64,000 nucleotides of DNA from Nemophila menziesii (lineage: Eukaryota > Streptophyta > Magnoliopsida > Boraginales > Hydrophyllaceae). The notes under the pieces were generated by a model, which was not told where the DNA came from, searched no databases, and saw only the letters and a list, made by a program, of their open reading frames with translations. Made by a program: the position numbers and the translations under genes. The stretch's first letter is position 1; every line of letters starts with the position of its first letter. Positions 34,451-46,463 of the stretch are shown here, in pieces. Where the stretch lies: contig JARWIR010000003.1 in NCBI GenBank assembly GCA_029959085.1, positions 30,953,505-31,017,504 on the forward strand, written 5' to 3'.

Positions 34451-36203
34451 CACATCGATATTTTTTTAAATTTTTATTTTTTCATTAAATTAGATTTCAT
34501 ATGACACACTTTATCAAATACTAATAGTTCATGAAAACTTTTCGACTATAACAAAACAAATCGATCATATATTAAACCATTCGAATTCAAGTCCGAAAAA
34601 AATAGTATGAGAAGTTAAAGAAACAAGTTTAAACATTTTTTACTCGATTCAGAAATTAAACAAAAAAATTTACAAATCTTGTGTTCAAGTCGGCTCAATT
34701 TGTTTACGATCCTCTTTACAACCATCTTTGAACAATTCAAAAAATATTTAGGTTTATAATATTCAAATAATTAAAAGTATATTAGTAGTATGTCACCATT
34801 TTGGATTTAATAGGTACAAAAGTAGTTCATTAATATTTAATTAATAGTTAAAGGAAAAAAGTCTTCCCCAAACCCAATAATTTTTCCTACAAAAAAATTT
34901 AGCTCTACTAACAACGTACTTTATTTTGACAAACCAGGAGCATTCGCAATAGCACAGAAAGGAGGAAATTAGGTTTCTTCTCATGTGGAACTGGCAATCC
35001 TATGGACGATTGTTGGCGTTGTGACCGTAACTGGATGCGCAACCGTAAGCGTTTAGCTGATTGCGCCATTGGTTTTGGCCGCAATTCCGTTGGTGGTCGT
35101 GACGGAAAATTCTATGTTGTCACTAACCCTGGTGATGATGACGCTGTGAACCCTAGACCTGGAACACTTCGTTACGCAGTAATTCAAGATAAGCCACTAT
35201 GGATAACATTCAAACGTGACATGGTCATTACTCTTAAGCAAGAATTGATCATGAACAGTTTTAAAACAATCGATGCTCGTGGTTCTAATGTTCATATAGC
35301 AAACGGTGCTTGCATTACTATTCAATTTGTTACTAATATTATTATTCATGGTCTTCACATTCATGATTGCAAACCTACTGGTAATGCCATGGTTAGAAGC
35401 TCTCCTAGTCATTATGGTTGGCGAACAATAGCTGATGGTGATGGGATTTCAATCTTTGGCGCAAGTCATATTTGGGTCGATCATAATTCATTATCTAATT
35501 GTGCTGACGGTCTTATTGACGCGATTATGGGATCAACTGCTATTACCATTTCGAACAATTACTTTACTCATCACAATGAGGTAATTTGTATTGCAAACAA
35601 CTCTCGCTATTACAATGGATTAAGTAATTTATTTTTTTGTGTAACTTGAGAACAGGTTATATTGCTGGGCCATAGTGATTCATATAAGAGAGATAAGGCT
35701 ATGCAAGTTACTATTGCATATAATCATTTTGGAGAAGGCTTAATCCAGAGAATGCCAAGGTGTAGACATGGCTATTTCCATGTAGTAAACAATGACTACA
35801 CTCATTGGGAGATGTATGCTATTGGTGGCAGTGCCGATCCAACGATTAATAGCCAGGGTAATCGTTTTCTCGCCCCTTACAACATTCATGCTAAAGAGGT
35901 AAGTAAATTAATTTATGATTATTTAGTGATTTATAAGCGTGCATGTGTATATATTTTAATGTATTTCTTAAAATTTGTAAATAGGTAACAAAGAGAGTAG
36001 TGACACATGGTATTTGGAAGCACTGGAACTGGAGATCAGATGGAGATCTTCTCTTAAATGGAGCTTACTTTATTGCATCAGGACGTGGAGCTGCTAATAA
36101 TTATGCTAAAGCCTCAAGTTTAGCAGCTAAACCATCCAACCTTGTTGCTACTTTAACCTCCGGTTCTGGTGCTCTAAACTGCCGCAAGGGCTCTCAGTGC
36201 TGA
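29462..36203 (+). CDS. Pectate lyase (polysaccharide lyase family 1), six exons
   Basis: This enzyme cleaves de-esterified homogalacturonan in the cell wall by beta-elimination, with calcium. Exons: 29462-29547, 29673-29726, 30012-30083, 34938-35580, 35656-35898, 35985-36203; all introns are GT-AG and the phases agree. The 1317-nt CDS encodes 438 residues, normal for plant PL1. Residues 1-25 form a signal peptide (hydrophobic [16 protein letters not shown]), so it is secreted. A short N-terminal domain ([18 protein letters not shown]) precedes [14 protein letters not shown]. The parallel beta-helix carries the calcium site IWVDHNS (249-255) and CADGLIDA (259-266), and the catalytic region RMPRCRHG (317-324). 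The protein ends [11 protein letters not shown]. All key motifs are intact and no stop interrupts the frame. The first three small exons are separated from the catalytic exons by a 4.85-kb intron. Expression cannot be judged; a MITE sits ~250 bp upstream of the start codon. Confidence 0.93.
33253..33840. mobile_element. hAT-type MITE in intron 3, 588 bp
   Basis: Ends TAGGATTGTAAACGA and, complemented, TAGAGTTGTAAGTGAA. An 8-bp flanking repeat is ACCATGGT on the left and ACCACGAT on the right (6/8, both differences transitions). The interior is rich in GAGTCGAG / AAGCCGAGC / GAGCTTGAG phrases. A related fragment begins at 46007. Confidence 0.65.
34379..34447. repeat. (TA)n microsatellite
   Basis: About 68 bp of perfect TA repeats inside intron 3 of the pectate lyase gene. 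Confidence 0.95.
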
Positions 36204-38668
36204 TCTCAAATAACAACCAACTAGAAAAGATTAAGTTATTAATTACATAAATATATATCCATTGAGCATAGTAACATTTACTCTGTTTTCTATAAATCTT
36301 TTTTCAGTCTCTTTTGTTTCTATCAGTCCTATGATTATCTGATGAGTATAAACTTGTCCCCTCCTTATTCTATATGAAGTCATACTCCCATTCAATTGAC
36401 CTCGGCCTGTTTAGAGCAGTCATAGAAGCGTTGTTCTTTCCTTTACAAATCATCATATAAAACGGAACTTCTTCTTCTTCTTAGCTGAATCAGAGGCATA
36501 GACTGGACGGGAGGAAAGGGAGAAAGAAAAGATAATTGAATATAGAGATCGTTTCCATGTTGTTTTTTGTTACAAATGTGTAGAACTCTGTTAACTATGA
36601 TATATCTATATAATGTAATTATGTTTTGTGTCTTAAAACTTACTTGTTCTCTAATCTCTAATTATGCAGATATTTGATAATTTACTTAATACACAACTTT
36701 TACATCATGGATGTAATTGATTGGGTATTAATATTATTGTCTATGAAATGTAATATTTTTCTTAATACATGTAAGAGTCATTTGACTCGGGTAAGATTAT
36801 ATTCAAAATCTAAATTTAATCATTCAGAGTTCTCGAACCATTAACATAACTTACAATCTTAAAAGAAAATAATAAATTAAGTTTATCAATGGACAAAATG
36901 TTAATTTTATAAAACATTGATGAAGGCTCTCACAATTAACGCTCAAATAAAAGTCTGCAAACATCTTTAGGAGTCGATGATATAAATCAGAGTTATGGTC
37001 TAAAATATGGAAATCGAATATCATGAATAAAATTTGAATCTTCACGTAAAAAACGTGTAGGAATACCTAACCCACAAGTAAGAACCTTAAGAATCGAAAA
37101 TGTGTAAATGATGATGGATACTATTGGTGCAAAGATAAAGCGGAATCATTAAGCAATTTGTTGTTGACCCGCCCAATTTGTGTTTAAGTTTGGCAAGTTT
37201 AGCGTCGCAAGTAAAAATTGATACAAAGTACACGTCAATCTTGACTCTTGGATGTTAGACCTAAGGAAGGCCTACGGATCAAGGGGTTGGGCATCAAGGG
37301 TGGTCAAGGTATATGTGTTGATTATGTTATGGAATATTTAGAAGGAAAAAATGAAGGTTGTCCATAACTAAAGTACAATTTGAGCCACAGAAAGAGCCAT
37401 GAACGAGCAAATGATGGTGAAAAAAACTTGAGACATGAGTGCTAACCCTTTCGGGGAATGATAGGGCAACTCCAGTAGGCCTTGAGATCCATACTTGCGA
37501 TATATTGAAATACATGCGATGCTTCGTCACGGAAAGATAGGACCCAACAAGATGGTAGGGGTAAAGTATGATTGAAGAACAGCGAGAAGAACATTCCATT
37601 CTCAGACTTGTTTTATATCGTCAGCTACGGAGAGAGAAGCAAGCAATGTTGAAAGTTGTAGAATCATGCAAGGATTTGACAAGTGTAGGAAGTGACATTT
37701 TCAAGTAACCTTAAAGTAATCTAAGGTATTGAATCACCATCAGCAGCAAATTTATTGGTTTTTTTCATCATATTCCAAGATATCTCAATACACTAGCTGA
37801 GAATACTAGACGTGTAATTCTTGGTGGAGGCGAGCTTACACACCTCAATGTGTGTTTCTCAAGACTAGGAATAAGGTGACAATTTAGATTTTTAGGGATG
37901 CTTAGGCCCCATTTGGTTCATGAAAATAAATGATGTTTTCTGTTTTCATTCTCTATATTTTTCAAAATGCTAATAAAAACGTGTTTGGCTAAAGAAAAAG
38001 AAAACAATTTTCTGGAAAATAAAATGAAAACATGTCCATATTAGAAAATGTCAAAATTGACATTTTCCATATTTTCTTTGTAAAATGAGAATTAAGATGA
38101 AAAACGTTTTCTTATAATTGATGGCATTTCTGTAAGTAAATAGAAAACTCAAAAACACGGTGGCTATTTAGTAATTATTATAAACTTTATATCATTATAT
38201 ATACTATTCTATTCATCCATAAGAAACCCTCAAGCAAACCCACATCGGCAGGCAACAATCTTCATCAATACCGCAGCGGCAGACAACGAACTTCCTCAAC
38301 AAGGTATATAATATCTCTTTCAACAAGGTACACAATATCTTTTTGAATGTTATATTATAAAAGTGAATTATACTAGGGTCTGGAGAAATCGTTGTTATTC
38401 CTAAAATTAATTAATCTCATATAAGGATACAAAATATATAATTTCTATTACAATATCTATGTAGAATCTATCTATAATACTCTGATTCATTCTTTATTCA
38501 ATTGTTTGGTTGTGGGATTATCTCTTTTCTGTTTTACATATTACCTGCACCGTATTTTGTGTTATTTATATATTGAACCATGGTTTCCTCCGTTATGAAA
38601 AATAGACGGCAAGTTAGTTGAACATATTGATTTCTTAGTTGGTATAATTTCTTGAATTATTATTTTAG
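36204..38668. other. 3' flank of pectate lyase and intergenic sequence
   Basis: The pectate lyase 3' UTR probably occupies the first few hundred bases. The remainder is AT-rich. Short minus-strand frames (37045-36851, 37599-37327) show no domain. At 37908 'GGCCCCATTTGGTTCATG' resembles the terminus of a plant DNA transposon, but no partner end was found. Confidence 0.5.
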
Positions 38669-39025
38669 ATGGGGGACAGGTCTGAAAGAGGAATTGAAGT
38701 ACAATCTTGGTCGGTAACTAATGAACGAGAATTTATACAAATTTTACATGAATATATGAAAGATGGAAAAATGCAAACATCTACATTTAAGCAGGTTCAT
38801 TGGGAAGAAATCGACAAAAAACTATCTGAGACTATAGGCAAAAAATACGGTGTTGACAAACTAAAGGCAAAGTTTAATAGACTTCGTACGACTCATCGTC
38901 AATTTTCAGCACTAATTGGTCATACTGGGGTAACCTAGAATATGGAGTCCAATGGCATCTCAGCTGCGGAAGAAGTTTGGGAGATGTTTAATGTGGTATG
39001 CTCTTACTTAGATGGATTAATTTAA
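38669..39025 (+). pseudogene. MYB/SANT-like DNA-binding domain ORF, broken
   Basis: The frame from 38669 reads SWSVTNEREFIQILHEYMKD, then TFKQVHWEEIDKKLSETIGK, LKAKFNRLRTTHRQFSALI and TGVT. This is the layout of the Myb/SANT-like domain found in many plant genes and as the accessory protein of PIF/Harbinger elements. A TAG at 38936-38938 replaces the conserved Trp that follows TGVT, and the frame then continues with NMESNGISAAEEVWEMF, the expected sequence. No DDE transposase frame lies nearby. Confidence 0.6.
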
Positions 39026-39109
39026 GAGGCAATTACCAATGCCACCCTAGGAGGTACTGATATTGACCTTAAAAGTCATGTCTAATATAAAAACATAATT
39101 AGACAATAA

Positions 39110-39540
39110 TACTCTTGACTAAATATTCCTACCAAACTACATTTTCCCACCAGACAAAAAATTTCCACCAAAAACTTTCCGACCAACTTTTCCGGCCAAA
39201 TTTTTTCCGGCCAGTTTTTTTCCCACCAAAATTTTCCGGCTAATATTTTTCCCAACAAATTTTTCCGACCAAAATTTTTTCCCACCAAATTATATTTGAC
39301 GTTTTATGTTGTTTAATAGACAAATTTCACAATTAGATAACGAGTCAAACCTCTTCTTCTAACCTCTATATGAATAGTCAAATTTTTCCCACCAAATTAC
39401 ATTAGTTTATGTTGTTTTTAGCGGACATATCCCACCAAACTAGTTTTGATTTATGTTGTTATTTAGTGGGGAAAACTCCACCAAATTATATTTGAGGTTT
39501 ATGTTGTTTGGTGGGAAAAATCCCACCAAATCCTAACTGT
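39110..39540. repeat. Degenerate tandem repeat rich in CCACCAAA / CCGGCC
   Basis: Imperfect copies of an approximately 18-20 bp unit (TTTCCCACCAAAATTTTCCG and variants) at 39110-39300, and looser copies of 'CCCACCAAATTATATTTGA' to 39540. No coding value. Confidence 0.7.
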
Positions 39541-39720
39541 ACAATATAAGTTAGCGCTGAGCAAATGGTAACCAGAAAACCAAACCGAACCAAAAACCGA
39601 ACCAAAAAAACCAAAAACCAAAAAACCGATTGATTCGGGTTTTTAAGTTTTCAAAAACCAAAAATTTTGGTTCGGTTCGATGTATAACACATAAACCGAA
39701 CCGGAAAAAACAAACCACTC
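39541..39720. repeat. MITE-like A/C-rich repeat
   Basis: Starts near GCTGAGCAAATGG, then several 'aaaccgaaccaaaa' copies followed by their complement 'ttggttcggttc'. The short internal inverted repeats suggest a hAT-type MITE fragment. Termini not defined. Confidence 0.4.
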
Positions 39721-39900
39721 CTATTAACTTTGATTTTTCCGTAAATTCCGATTACATTAAATTTTGGGCTAGTGTTAAATAAGGTGTTTACTTTTGTACT
39801 ATTTTGGTTTTACTATCTATTATATTAAGAATAATATTATCTGTAATCAATAGTGTAAAGGTAGCTTTTTTTTTTTACAATAATAGATTATTTGGGTCTT

Positions 39901-42011
39901 TTAAATATTTAAGATATTTGAGTACGTTCTATTGTTATTATTACAAGAATAGACCCAAATATTTGATTTATGAATATTAAGATGAAGATCTGAATACTTA
40001 ATGCATTCCTCCAAACAATCCATAAGTATTTTTACCGCAGCATAATTACCTTTGGCCAAAAGCATGAGAACATCGACAAAAAGAAGATGTGTTATCTTAT
40101 TTTTTTTCCACACTTCGGATGGTATTTAAACCCACAATATGTTCTTCTTCACTAATCTCGACAAATATTCAAGACACAATACAAAAAGGTAAGGAGAAAG
40201 AGGATCACCTTGTCTTAAGCCTTTTTCCTCTTTGAAGAATCCATGAACTTCCCAATTAAGTTCTACCGAGTATGAAAGAGTTGAAACACATTCCATAACC
40301 CAATTCACAAACATATTCGGAAATTTTAAGCCTTCTAGTACCTCTCAAAGGAAAACCCAAGAAACCGAATCATAAATCTTTCGAAAAATCAATATTTATA
40401 GTGCATCTAAGCGAGTTACTATTGTTGATGTATCTTCTCAATATCTCTTGCATTAAGTGGATATTCTCGACTATCGATCTTCCAGGAACAAAGGCGCTTC
40501 GTGATTTACCTATGATCCCTTCAAGCATCGATTTCATGTGATATGCAAGTATCATTGTAATCGCTATATATATTACATTGCAACAAGAGATATGTCTGAA
40601 GTCCTAAACAACAGACTGACCTTTTACGGAATGAGAACTACTATGGTGTAAGAAAACTAGAAACACCGAATACACGTTGAGTTGTATTACCTTATCCCCA
40701 ATTAATTCCCCAGATCTCTTAAAGAAAAACAAAGAACACCCATCGGGTCCGGGCGATTTATCATCGCGTATACGGAAAATAGTCTTTTTAATCTCCTCAT
40801 CGAAAATATCTTTGCATAACTCCCAACCTTTCTCTTATGTCTAAATATTACCCCAATCAAAGATACCACAATCCACACAATCAGTCTCAATTCGTGTACT
40901 CAATAACCTCTTATATACCCCAAAAATGCATCGTTAACTTGAGCACTAGAAGTAGTATCTTCTCTTCATAAGCCCATGGAAGAGTTTAGTACATCTATCG
41001 CTTTTTAAGTTGTAGCCAAGCTAAGCTTTTTGTTGAAGAAAACTAATTTCTGCTTTTTCAAGTCTACTTACGAATCTTAGTCAACTATTTAGGATCCGAC
41101 TCATTTGCTAAGTTATTTTGGAAATGTAATTTATCCTCTTCTAAATCTGCTCTTTTCCTTTTAGCTCTTTCAGAATTATATGAGAAGTGTTATTTATTTA
41201 AGCTCCTCAAAATTGGTTTCAAGTTTTGAAGTTTTTGGCAAAGCTTGTACTGTTTTAAGCCTCTACCTTGTTCTCTATTCCAATCATTACTCACCGCTTC
41301 ACCATAATCTTTATGTTCACCCACATATCAAATAATTGGAATGGGGTAACTCTCTTAATATGTTTTAGAAATAAAGTCACAATACATGGTGAGTGATTTG
41401 AAATTCTTGATTTTGGAAGAAATTTCGCATGCACATAATGATCTGAGGCATCTAATCTTCTATTTCCCATAGATCGGTCAATCTTGCTAAGAACATGATT
41501 GTTGTCTCATGTAAAGAATTAACCTGAATACTGAATATCCTCAATTCCATAACATTACAAGCTTTTCGTTGTGATTTAGAATATTCTTAAAGTCACCAAG
41601 AAGTAGCCAGAGATCATCAAAAAGAGTAGCATAATTCACCAGCTCTATCCACAAACCTTTCCTTTCAATCTTGTTATTTAAACCATAAACTAGTTAAGTA
41701 TGAAGGCTAATATATGTTACCTAACATATCACTTTACAATGTACAAATTGAGGTGTAATTGCAAGAACATCCACTTCTACTTTATCCGGGTCTCGTACCA
41801 CTTAAATTCTTCCATGATCAATCGTAACAAAATTATCTACGTGACTCCAACCATGTAGCATAGTTCCCATGAAATTATTTACACTATTTTTCGAACTTTT
41901 TGTCTCCAAGATTCCCATGATATCTATACTTTTCTTTCGTACAAGTCTAACGATACCTCGCTTCTTATAGGGTGAAGCAAATCCTCGTGCATTCAAAGTT
42001 GTAATAGTCAT
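39901..42011 (-). pseudogene. LINE ORF2 (endonuclease and reverse transcriptase), broken
   Basis: From the 5' side: 42011-41802 is the start of the AP-endonuclease domain (TLNARGFASPYKKRGI..., DIMGILETKSS). 40890-40700, in a shifted frame, gives DDKSPGPDG...FFFKRS of the RT. 40555-40370 gives GKSRSAFVPGRSIVENIHLM. 40314-40126 gives GLRQGDPLSPYLFVLCLEYL. 40113-39901 gives ITHLLFVDVLMLLAKGNYAA, where the catalytic F/Y-ADD box has become FVDV. Multiple stops and frame changes make it inactive. The thumb, RNase H and poly-A tail are absent. The element shares its orientation with the ORF1 fragments at 43852-44990. Confidence 0.75.
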
Positions 42012-42240
42012 TAGTTTTATTTAAGGGGTGACCCTCTATTTGTTCTCTTCAGGTTTGTGCCATTAGTTCTCCTAAAACTCTCTTTTTGGTGCTTTCTCTT
42101 AATCTCACTTTTCTTCTTTTAACTCGTAACTTGTATTTTTTTGTTTTTTACCAACTACGATCCTAAAAGGTTCTTCAATTACCAAATCATCCCTAAACCC
42201 GTCTATCTCGAAAGACCAAAAAAAACCTGAAAACCCTGAC

Positions 42241-42428
42241 TTTTCAGTGATGCGCTATTTACTCGGCCGTTATACAAATCACCCATTCAATAGCCAAATC
42301 CTATCTCTTTTAAGTCTAAGTCGTTAGTGTAAACCTGTACATTTCAGTGATGCACTATTTACTCGTCTGTTATACAAATTACCCATTCAATAGCCGAATC
42401 CTATATGTTTTTAAGTCTGAGACATTTG
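42241..42428. repeat. Tandem duplication, period 100 bp
   Basis: TTTCAGTGATGCGCTATTTA recurs 100 bp later as TTTCAGTGATGCACTATTTA, and the two units differ by only a few substitutions. It lies in the LINE inter-ORF region, directly left of the solo LTR. Confidence 0.8.
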
Positions 42429-43851
42429 TGTAAGGCCCTAAATTTTTCTTTGAGTTTATTTTCAATTAGATATAGAATAATAGGTATCCCTATCATTTAT
42501 AGAATAGTTGGAGGTCTTTTTAAAATAACTTATTTGATTGAAACTTGATGAGGACAAAAATGTATAAGGGTAATATTGTAATGATACATTTAGAATAAAA
42601 ATAAATTTCTGGATACTTCTATGCTTGGGGAAGAGAAGGGAATCTGTTGGTGAGAGAAATTGAGAAAACATGGGAAAGAGGATAGTGAAATAGAAAAAAA
42701 AGGGAACCAAGTTTAATCGTTTGAGTCAGATTATTAAAAATGATAAAGGAATAAGATAAGAATCTGTGAACTCAACTAGTAAAGGATTTTGAAGAAGAGA
42801 CTAAATTTTTCTCTCTGAAACTCTAGGTAAGTATTGAATTCCCTTTTTATTTGTTAATTTATTATTATTACTTAATATTTCCGAGTTAAGGGGTTCTTCA
42901 TTACATAAATTTTCATAAACATGAGAACTATCTCGAATATTGTTATATCCGACATTCTTCTCAGTCTGAGGTAGTGAAGGAAAAATCTCCTTTTTATTGT
43001 TATTACAAGATAATTATGCATCAAATTATTTTCTAATCCTTTTATTGGTCATCTTCTAAATTTTGTTACAATTTTATAAAGATATTAAGCAAGTCATGAA
43101 TTATGTGCGGGTTTGAACTTTGTTTTTTACTGCCGCTGCACGGGTTTAAATGCAGTTTTTGACAAATATTGCACAAGTTAAATATAATTATTGAGCTATG
43201 TGATCCCTATTATGTTATATGTAATTTTCATATGATAAAATCATAAGATATATATTTCTTTGAAAGATTGGTCTTTATACTAATATCTCATGGAAGTCTA
43301 AATCTTGTTATATGAAATATTTGATGCATAGTTTTGACAGGTTTGATAATCTCGTACAATTTTGCGTTTACTGGAATTGGTTGAAAGATTATTCGAGAGC
43401 TTTATATCTTTGTACTATTACTCTCTTGTTATATTTCCTTTTACGAGTGGCCTTCTAGAATATCTAACCCAGTTACTGAGCATTCTTTTATGTTCACTTT
43501 CGTTTGTTGATTCTTCTTTGTGTAGAAGGAAGAAAACAGGTTTTACCATGGTTGTTAATTTTTGGAATATTTGGATCAGTAATACACTCTAGATCGTGGA
43601 TATGATGGGTATGTAAAGAATTGTTAGATCTACTGATTTTAGAAAGAATACTTTAAGGTTGATCATAATTGTAAATATGCTACCGTTGTAAGTTTAGAAG
43701 TTAGGCATATCATTTGGGTGTTTAGTGATATCTTTGTGAAGTATGACTTTGATATGATTTGTATTTTGTAGCCTTACTGGTCTAAAAGTGGTCTTTTAGG
43801 CAAGCGGAGATCACGTCCTGAGGTTAGACTTGTAATTTTCAGGGCATGACA
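42429..43851. repeat. Solo LTR, 1423 bp, inserted in the LINE
   Basis: Starts TGTAAGGCCCT and ends AGGGCATGACA, whose complement is TGTCATGCCCT. Flanks are ATTTG (42424-42428) and ATTAG (43852-43856), a 4/5 match. LTRs beginning TGTAA-GCCC are common in plant chromovirus gypsy elements. No internal region remains, as expected after recombination between two LTRs. Strand cannot be fixed. Confidence 0.65.
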
Positions 43852-44990
43852 ATTAGCCTCGTGTATCGTGTCCAAATTCAGCCGTTGTGGAATTACTCGC
43901 TCTGTTACAGCATTAGTACTCGGCTGCTGCAAACTTGTCTTTTTTGCAGAAATTGTGGCCTGATGCTCATAGTTGTTATCAGTTAAGAAATTGTTTATTG
44001 CAACTTTTCTCTTGGTAGTCACATCAGGCTTAGCTGTAGCATGTGTTTTGCCCCTTTTCAGCTCCTGAAATCTCTGTTTAACAACTCTAATACAGCTGCT
44101 AAGGTTCATGGACTGCACATTTTGATTCTCGGAGACTAGCTCTTGTGAATTAATACATTACCAGCTGCAGCACATAACTGTCTTATACACTGCTTTACTA
44201 ATCATGGTGTTTAAGCATGACCCTGGTTACAGCTTTACTAGAACTGCTCACATCACATTTCCTTTTTCTCTTTGCTCAAATCAACCTCTATAAGCACACA
44301 ACCATAGTTAATATCTCCACTCTCGGATGTAATATCATCTATACAAATTGGCTTGTCAAATTGAAATTCTATTTTTTCTAAACCAAGGTTAGGTTGAGCC
44401 TGCTCCGGGAGATTTCTCAATATAACCCAAACAAGAATTATATTGATTTATAAACTTTCAAAATCAAGGAAATTAGGTATCTCAGATAGTATACGAATAG
44501 AGACCTCTTGTAAGTATAAGTTTCCTATTCTCACTAATCATCCACTAGGGTGTCTCTGAACCTTTCACTTAACATTCTAATCCTTAATAATTCTTCGCAT
44601 ATCCTCTATATTCGGGTTTCTTTATCCCTATTACGTAACCAATTAAGGAGAAACCAAACGCTTTCTTTATAGTAAGTATATCACAATCTTCCAAAATTAT
44701 TTCATCTCCTTCAATAGGTTCGAAGTATTGTAATTCTATACCTACCGAAACTTTCCTATTATTTGTGAGCATACTTTTGTAATCCATCTTCTTACACTTC
44801 TCTACTTCCTTAAGGGATTTTCCTGGACTTATCGCATTTGCATCAAGGTTCCCGGTCACGGGTTCCTTGTTGGTCCTCTCAGGCCCTAAATCGATCATAG
44901 TCTTTGATGCATAAGGTGTTTCTTCAATAAAATCAATGGGCTCCTTGTTAGTATCTATAGAGACACTCCTTCAATTGCTAGATTTTCGAC
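43852..44990 (-). pseudogene. LINE ORF1 (DUF4283-type gag-like protein), broken
   Basis: Frame 44898-44584, with upstream in-frame sequence to about 44940, contains YKSMLTNNRKVSVGIELQYF and FGFSLIGYVIG, the N-terminal motif of plant LINE ORF1 proteins. After a break, 44460-44290 gives VWVILRNLPEQAQPNLGLEK and ...YGCVLIEVDLSKEK, matching the 'VWV.LPNLP' and 'YARVLVEVD' segments of the same protein. 44118-43852 holds a basic, Ser/Thr-rich C-terminal stretch, truncated by the solo LTR. The order ORF1-ORF2 on the minus strand fits one LINE from about 45000 to 39890. Confidence 0.6.
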
Positions 44991-45511
44991 TAAGGAATTA
45001 GAACCCACAAGCATTAATTCACTAATCGAGCACAAATCCACCTCCTTTTTAGCAATTGGAAGAGAAAGTACAAGCGATTTTTCATTTAAGATTTTCTTGG
45101 GTGATTTCTGTTTGGCAGTTCATAAGTTTATCCCAAGAATTAGTCATGAAAAATGTACCCAATTCCTCTAATTTTTCATTACACTAATTGACTTTCAGTT
45201 CTCTAAGAAGTACCTTACTCTCGGCACTAAAATTCTTTTAGTAGCTCACTCTTGTATATTAGATGTCATGGGTGACCCGCAAATAGAATTTGAAGCTATA
45301 TTATGTGAGCCGCCATTTGAAGTAGCAGATTTTGTTCACTTGCTAATTTACTAGTCTATTCTTTTTGATAGTGTAAGCCGTAAGAAGTAGGAAGTAGGGT
45401 TAATTGAAGAAGTTCAAAAAAAATTGGAAGTATTTTTTTTTTTTCTTTTAGGTTAGGATGAGGAGGTGTTTAAAAAAATTATAAATTTTGAGGAATAAAG
45501 TTGATCTTTTA

Positions 45512-45635
45512 TTCGATAGTGTTGGCCTAGTGGTTAGGCTACTCCGCATAGATCAAGAGGTCCTGGGATCGAATCTCATTGAATTCAAAATGACTTCGAG
45601 AGCCAAAGTGGCTCTCTCATGACCTCAAAAAAAAA
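45512..45635 (+). mobile_element. tRNA-derived SINE, copy 1
   Basis: 124 bp flanked by a perfect 11-bp duplication TTGATCTTTTA (45501-45511 and 45636-45646). The 5' part carries a pol III A box (TGGCCTAGTGGTTAGG) and B box (GGTCCTGGGATCGAATC) with tRNA spacing. The body has GAGAGCCAAAGTGGCTCTC, a small hairpin, and the element ends in an A tract. A second copy is at 50678-50799. Confidence 0.9.
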
Positions 45636-45646
45636 TTGATCTTTTA

Positions 45647-46006
45647 AAACTTTTGAATTTAGGCGAGGAGAAGTTTGAAAAACAAATAAAAGTATTGTGA
45701 ATTAATTTTGAATTTTTTATAAATCATGGGTATAGTGAGAAGGTATTTGAAAAAAAAATTACAAGTTGTGGAAACTATAGGTTATAATAGTAATTTAAAA
45801 TATATTTTTTATATAATTTCTAATTTTTTTTTATTTTTTTGATTAAAAATGATTTTGAAATCATTTTATATGTTAGAAAATGAATTCAACTAGTTGACTA
45901 ATTGAGAAAATGGACGGTAGAGGCACAGTGTCATGAAAGTAAAGTTCAGGGGTAACTGGTAAGCAGACATGAATTTCAAAATAGGGGGCAAACACTCATT
46001 CGGGCC
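45647..46006. other. AT-rich intergenic sequence
   Basis: AT-rich sequence with loose internal similarity to the flank before the SINE ('aggagaagtttgaaaaac...'). No gene seen. Confidence 0.5.
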
Positions 46007-46310
46007 TAGGGTTGTCAACGAATCGAGCCGAGCCAAATAGTAGATATACATGTTTGTTTAAGTTCTCGAGACAAGCCGAGCTCCAAGTTGGACGAGCTGA
46101 GTCGAGCTCCAAGTTAAACGAGTCGAGTCGGGCTCAAAATTAAACAAGTTAAGTCATAGATGTTAAAATTTGTTTATTTAACTTAGTAAACGATATTTTT
46201 TCGAGCCAAGATCGAGTTGCTCACGAACGATTTGGTTTTGTATGGTTGAAACGGAACTTTCATGAACTAATTGAATTATGGAGTATGTCGTATGAAAGCG
46301 AGTGGCTTGT
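46007..46310. mobile_element. hAT-type MITE fragment
   Basis: Begins TAGGGTTGTCAACGAATCGAG and contains GAGCCGAGCC / GACAAGCCGAGCTC / GAGTCGAGCTC, related to the MITE at 33253-33840. The right terminus is not found, so it is truncated. Confidence 0.5.
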
Positions 46311-46391
46311 TTCATTTATAGCCTTATCTGAGCCTAAGTGCAGAGGACAATACGCGAATATACTTGAGCTTTTGGAATTTTTAAGCATCAA

Positions 46392-46463
46392 GTCGTTGTA
46401 GTATAGTGGTAAGTATTCCCGCTTGTCACGCGGGTGACCCGGGTTCGATCCCCGGCAATGGCG
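46392..46463 (+). tRNA. tRNA-Asp(GTC)
   Basis: 72 nt forming a complete cloverleaf: acceptor GTCGTTG / CAATGGC with discriminator G, D arm in TAGTATAGTGGTAAGTA, anticodon arm CCCGC-TTGTCAC-GCGGG with anticodon GTC, T arm CCGGG-TTCGATC-CCCGG. It differs from the usual plant sequence by C32 to T and by a C to T in the 3' acceptor strand, which turns a G-C pair into G-U. Both are tolerable, so it is probably functional. No intron, and CCA is not encoded, as normal for plants. A truncated copy of its 3' end recurs at 46808. Confidence 0.93.

Larger units (their letters stand above)
30084..34937 (+). other. Intron 3 of the pectate lyase gene, 4854 bp
   Basis: Bounded by GTAAGT and a CCAG acceptor. 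It holds a hAT-type MITE (33253-33840), a (TA)n run (34379-34447) and AT-rich sequence. At 32370-32830 a less AT-rich patch contains short minus-strand open frames (32564-32373, 32807-32589) with no recognisable domain. The other four introns are 75-285 bp, so this one has been expanded by repeats. Confidence 0.8.
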
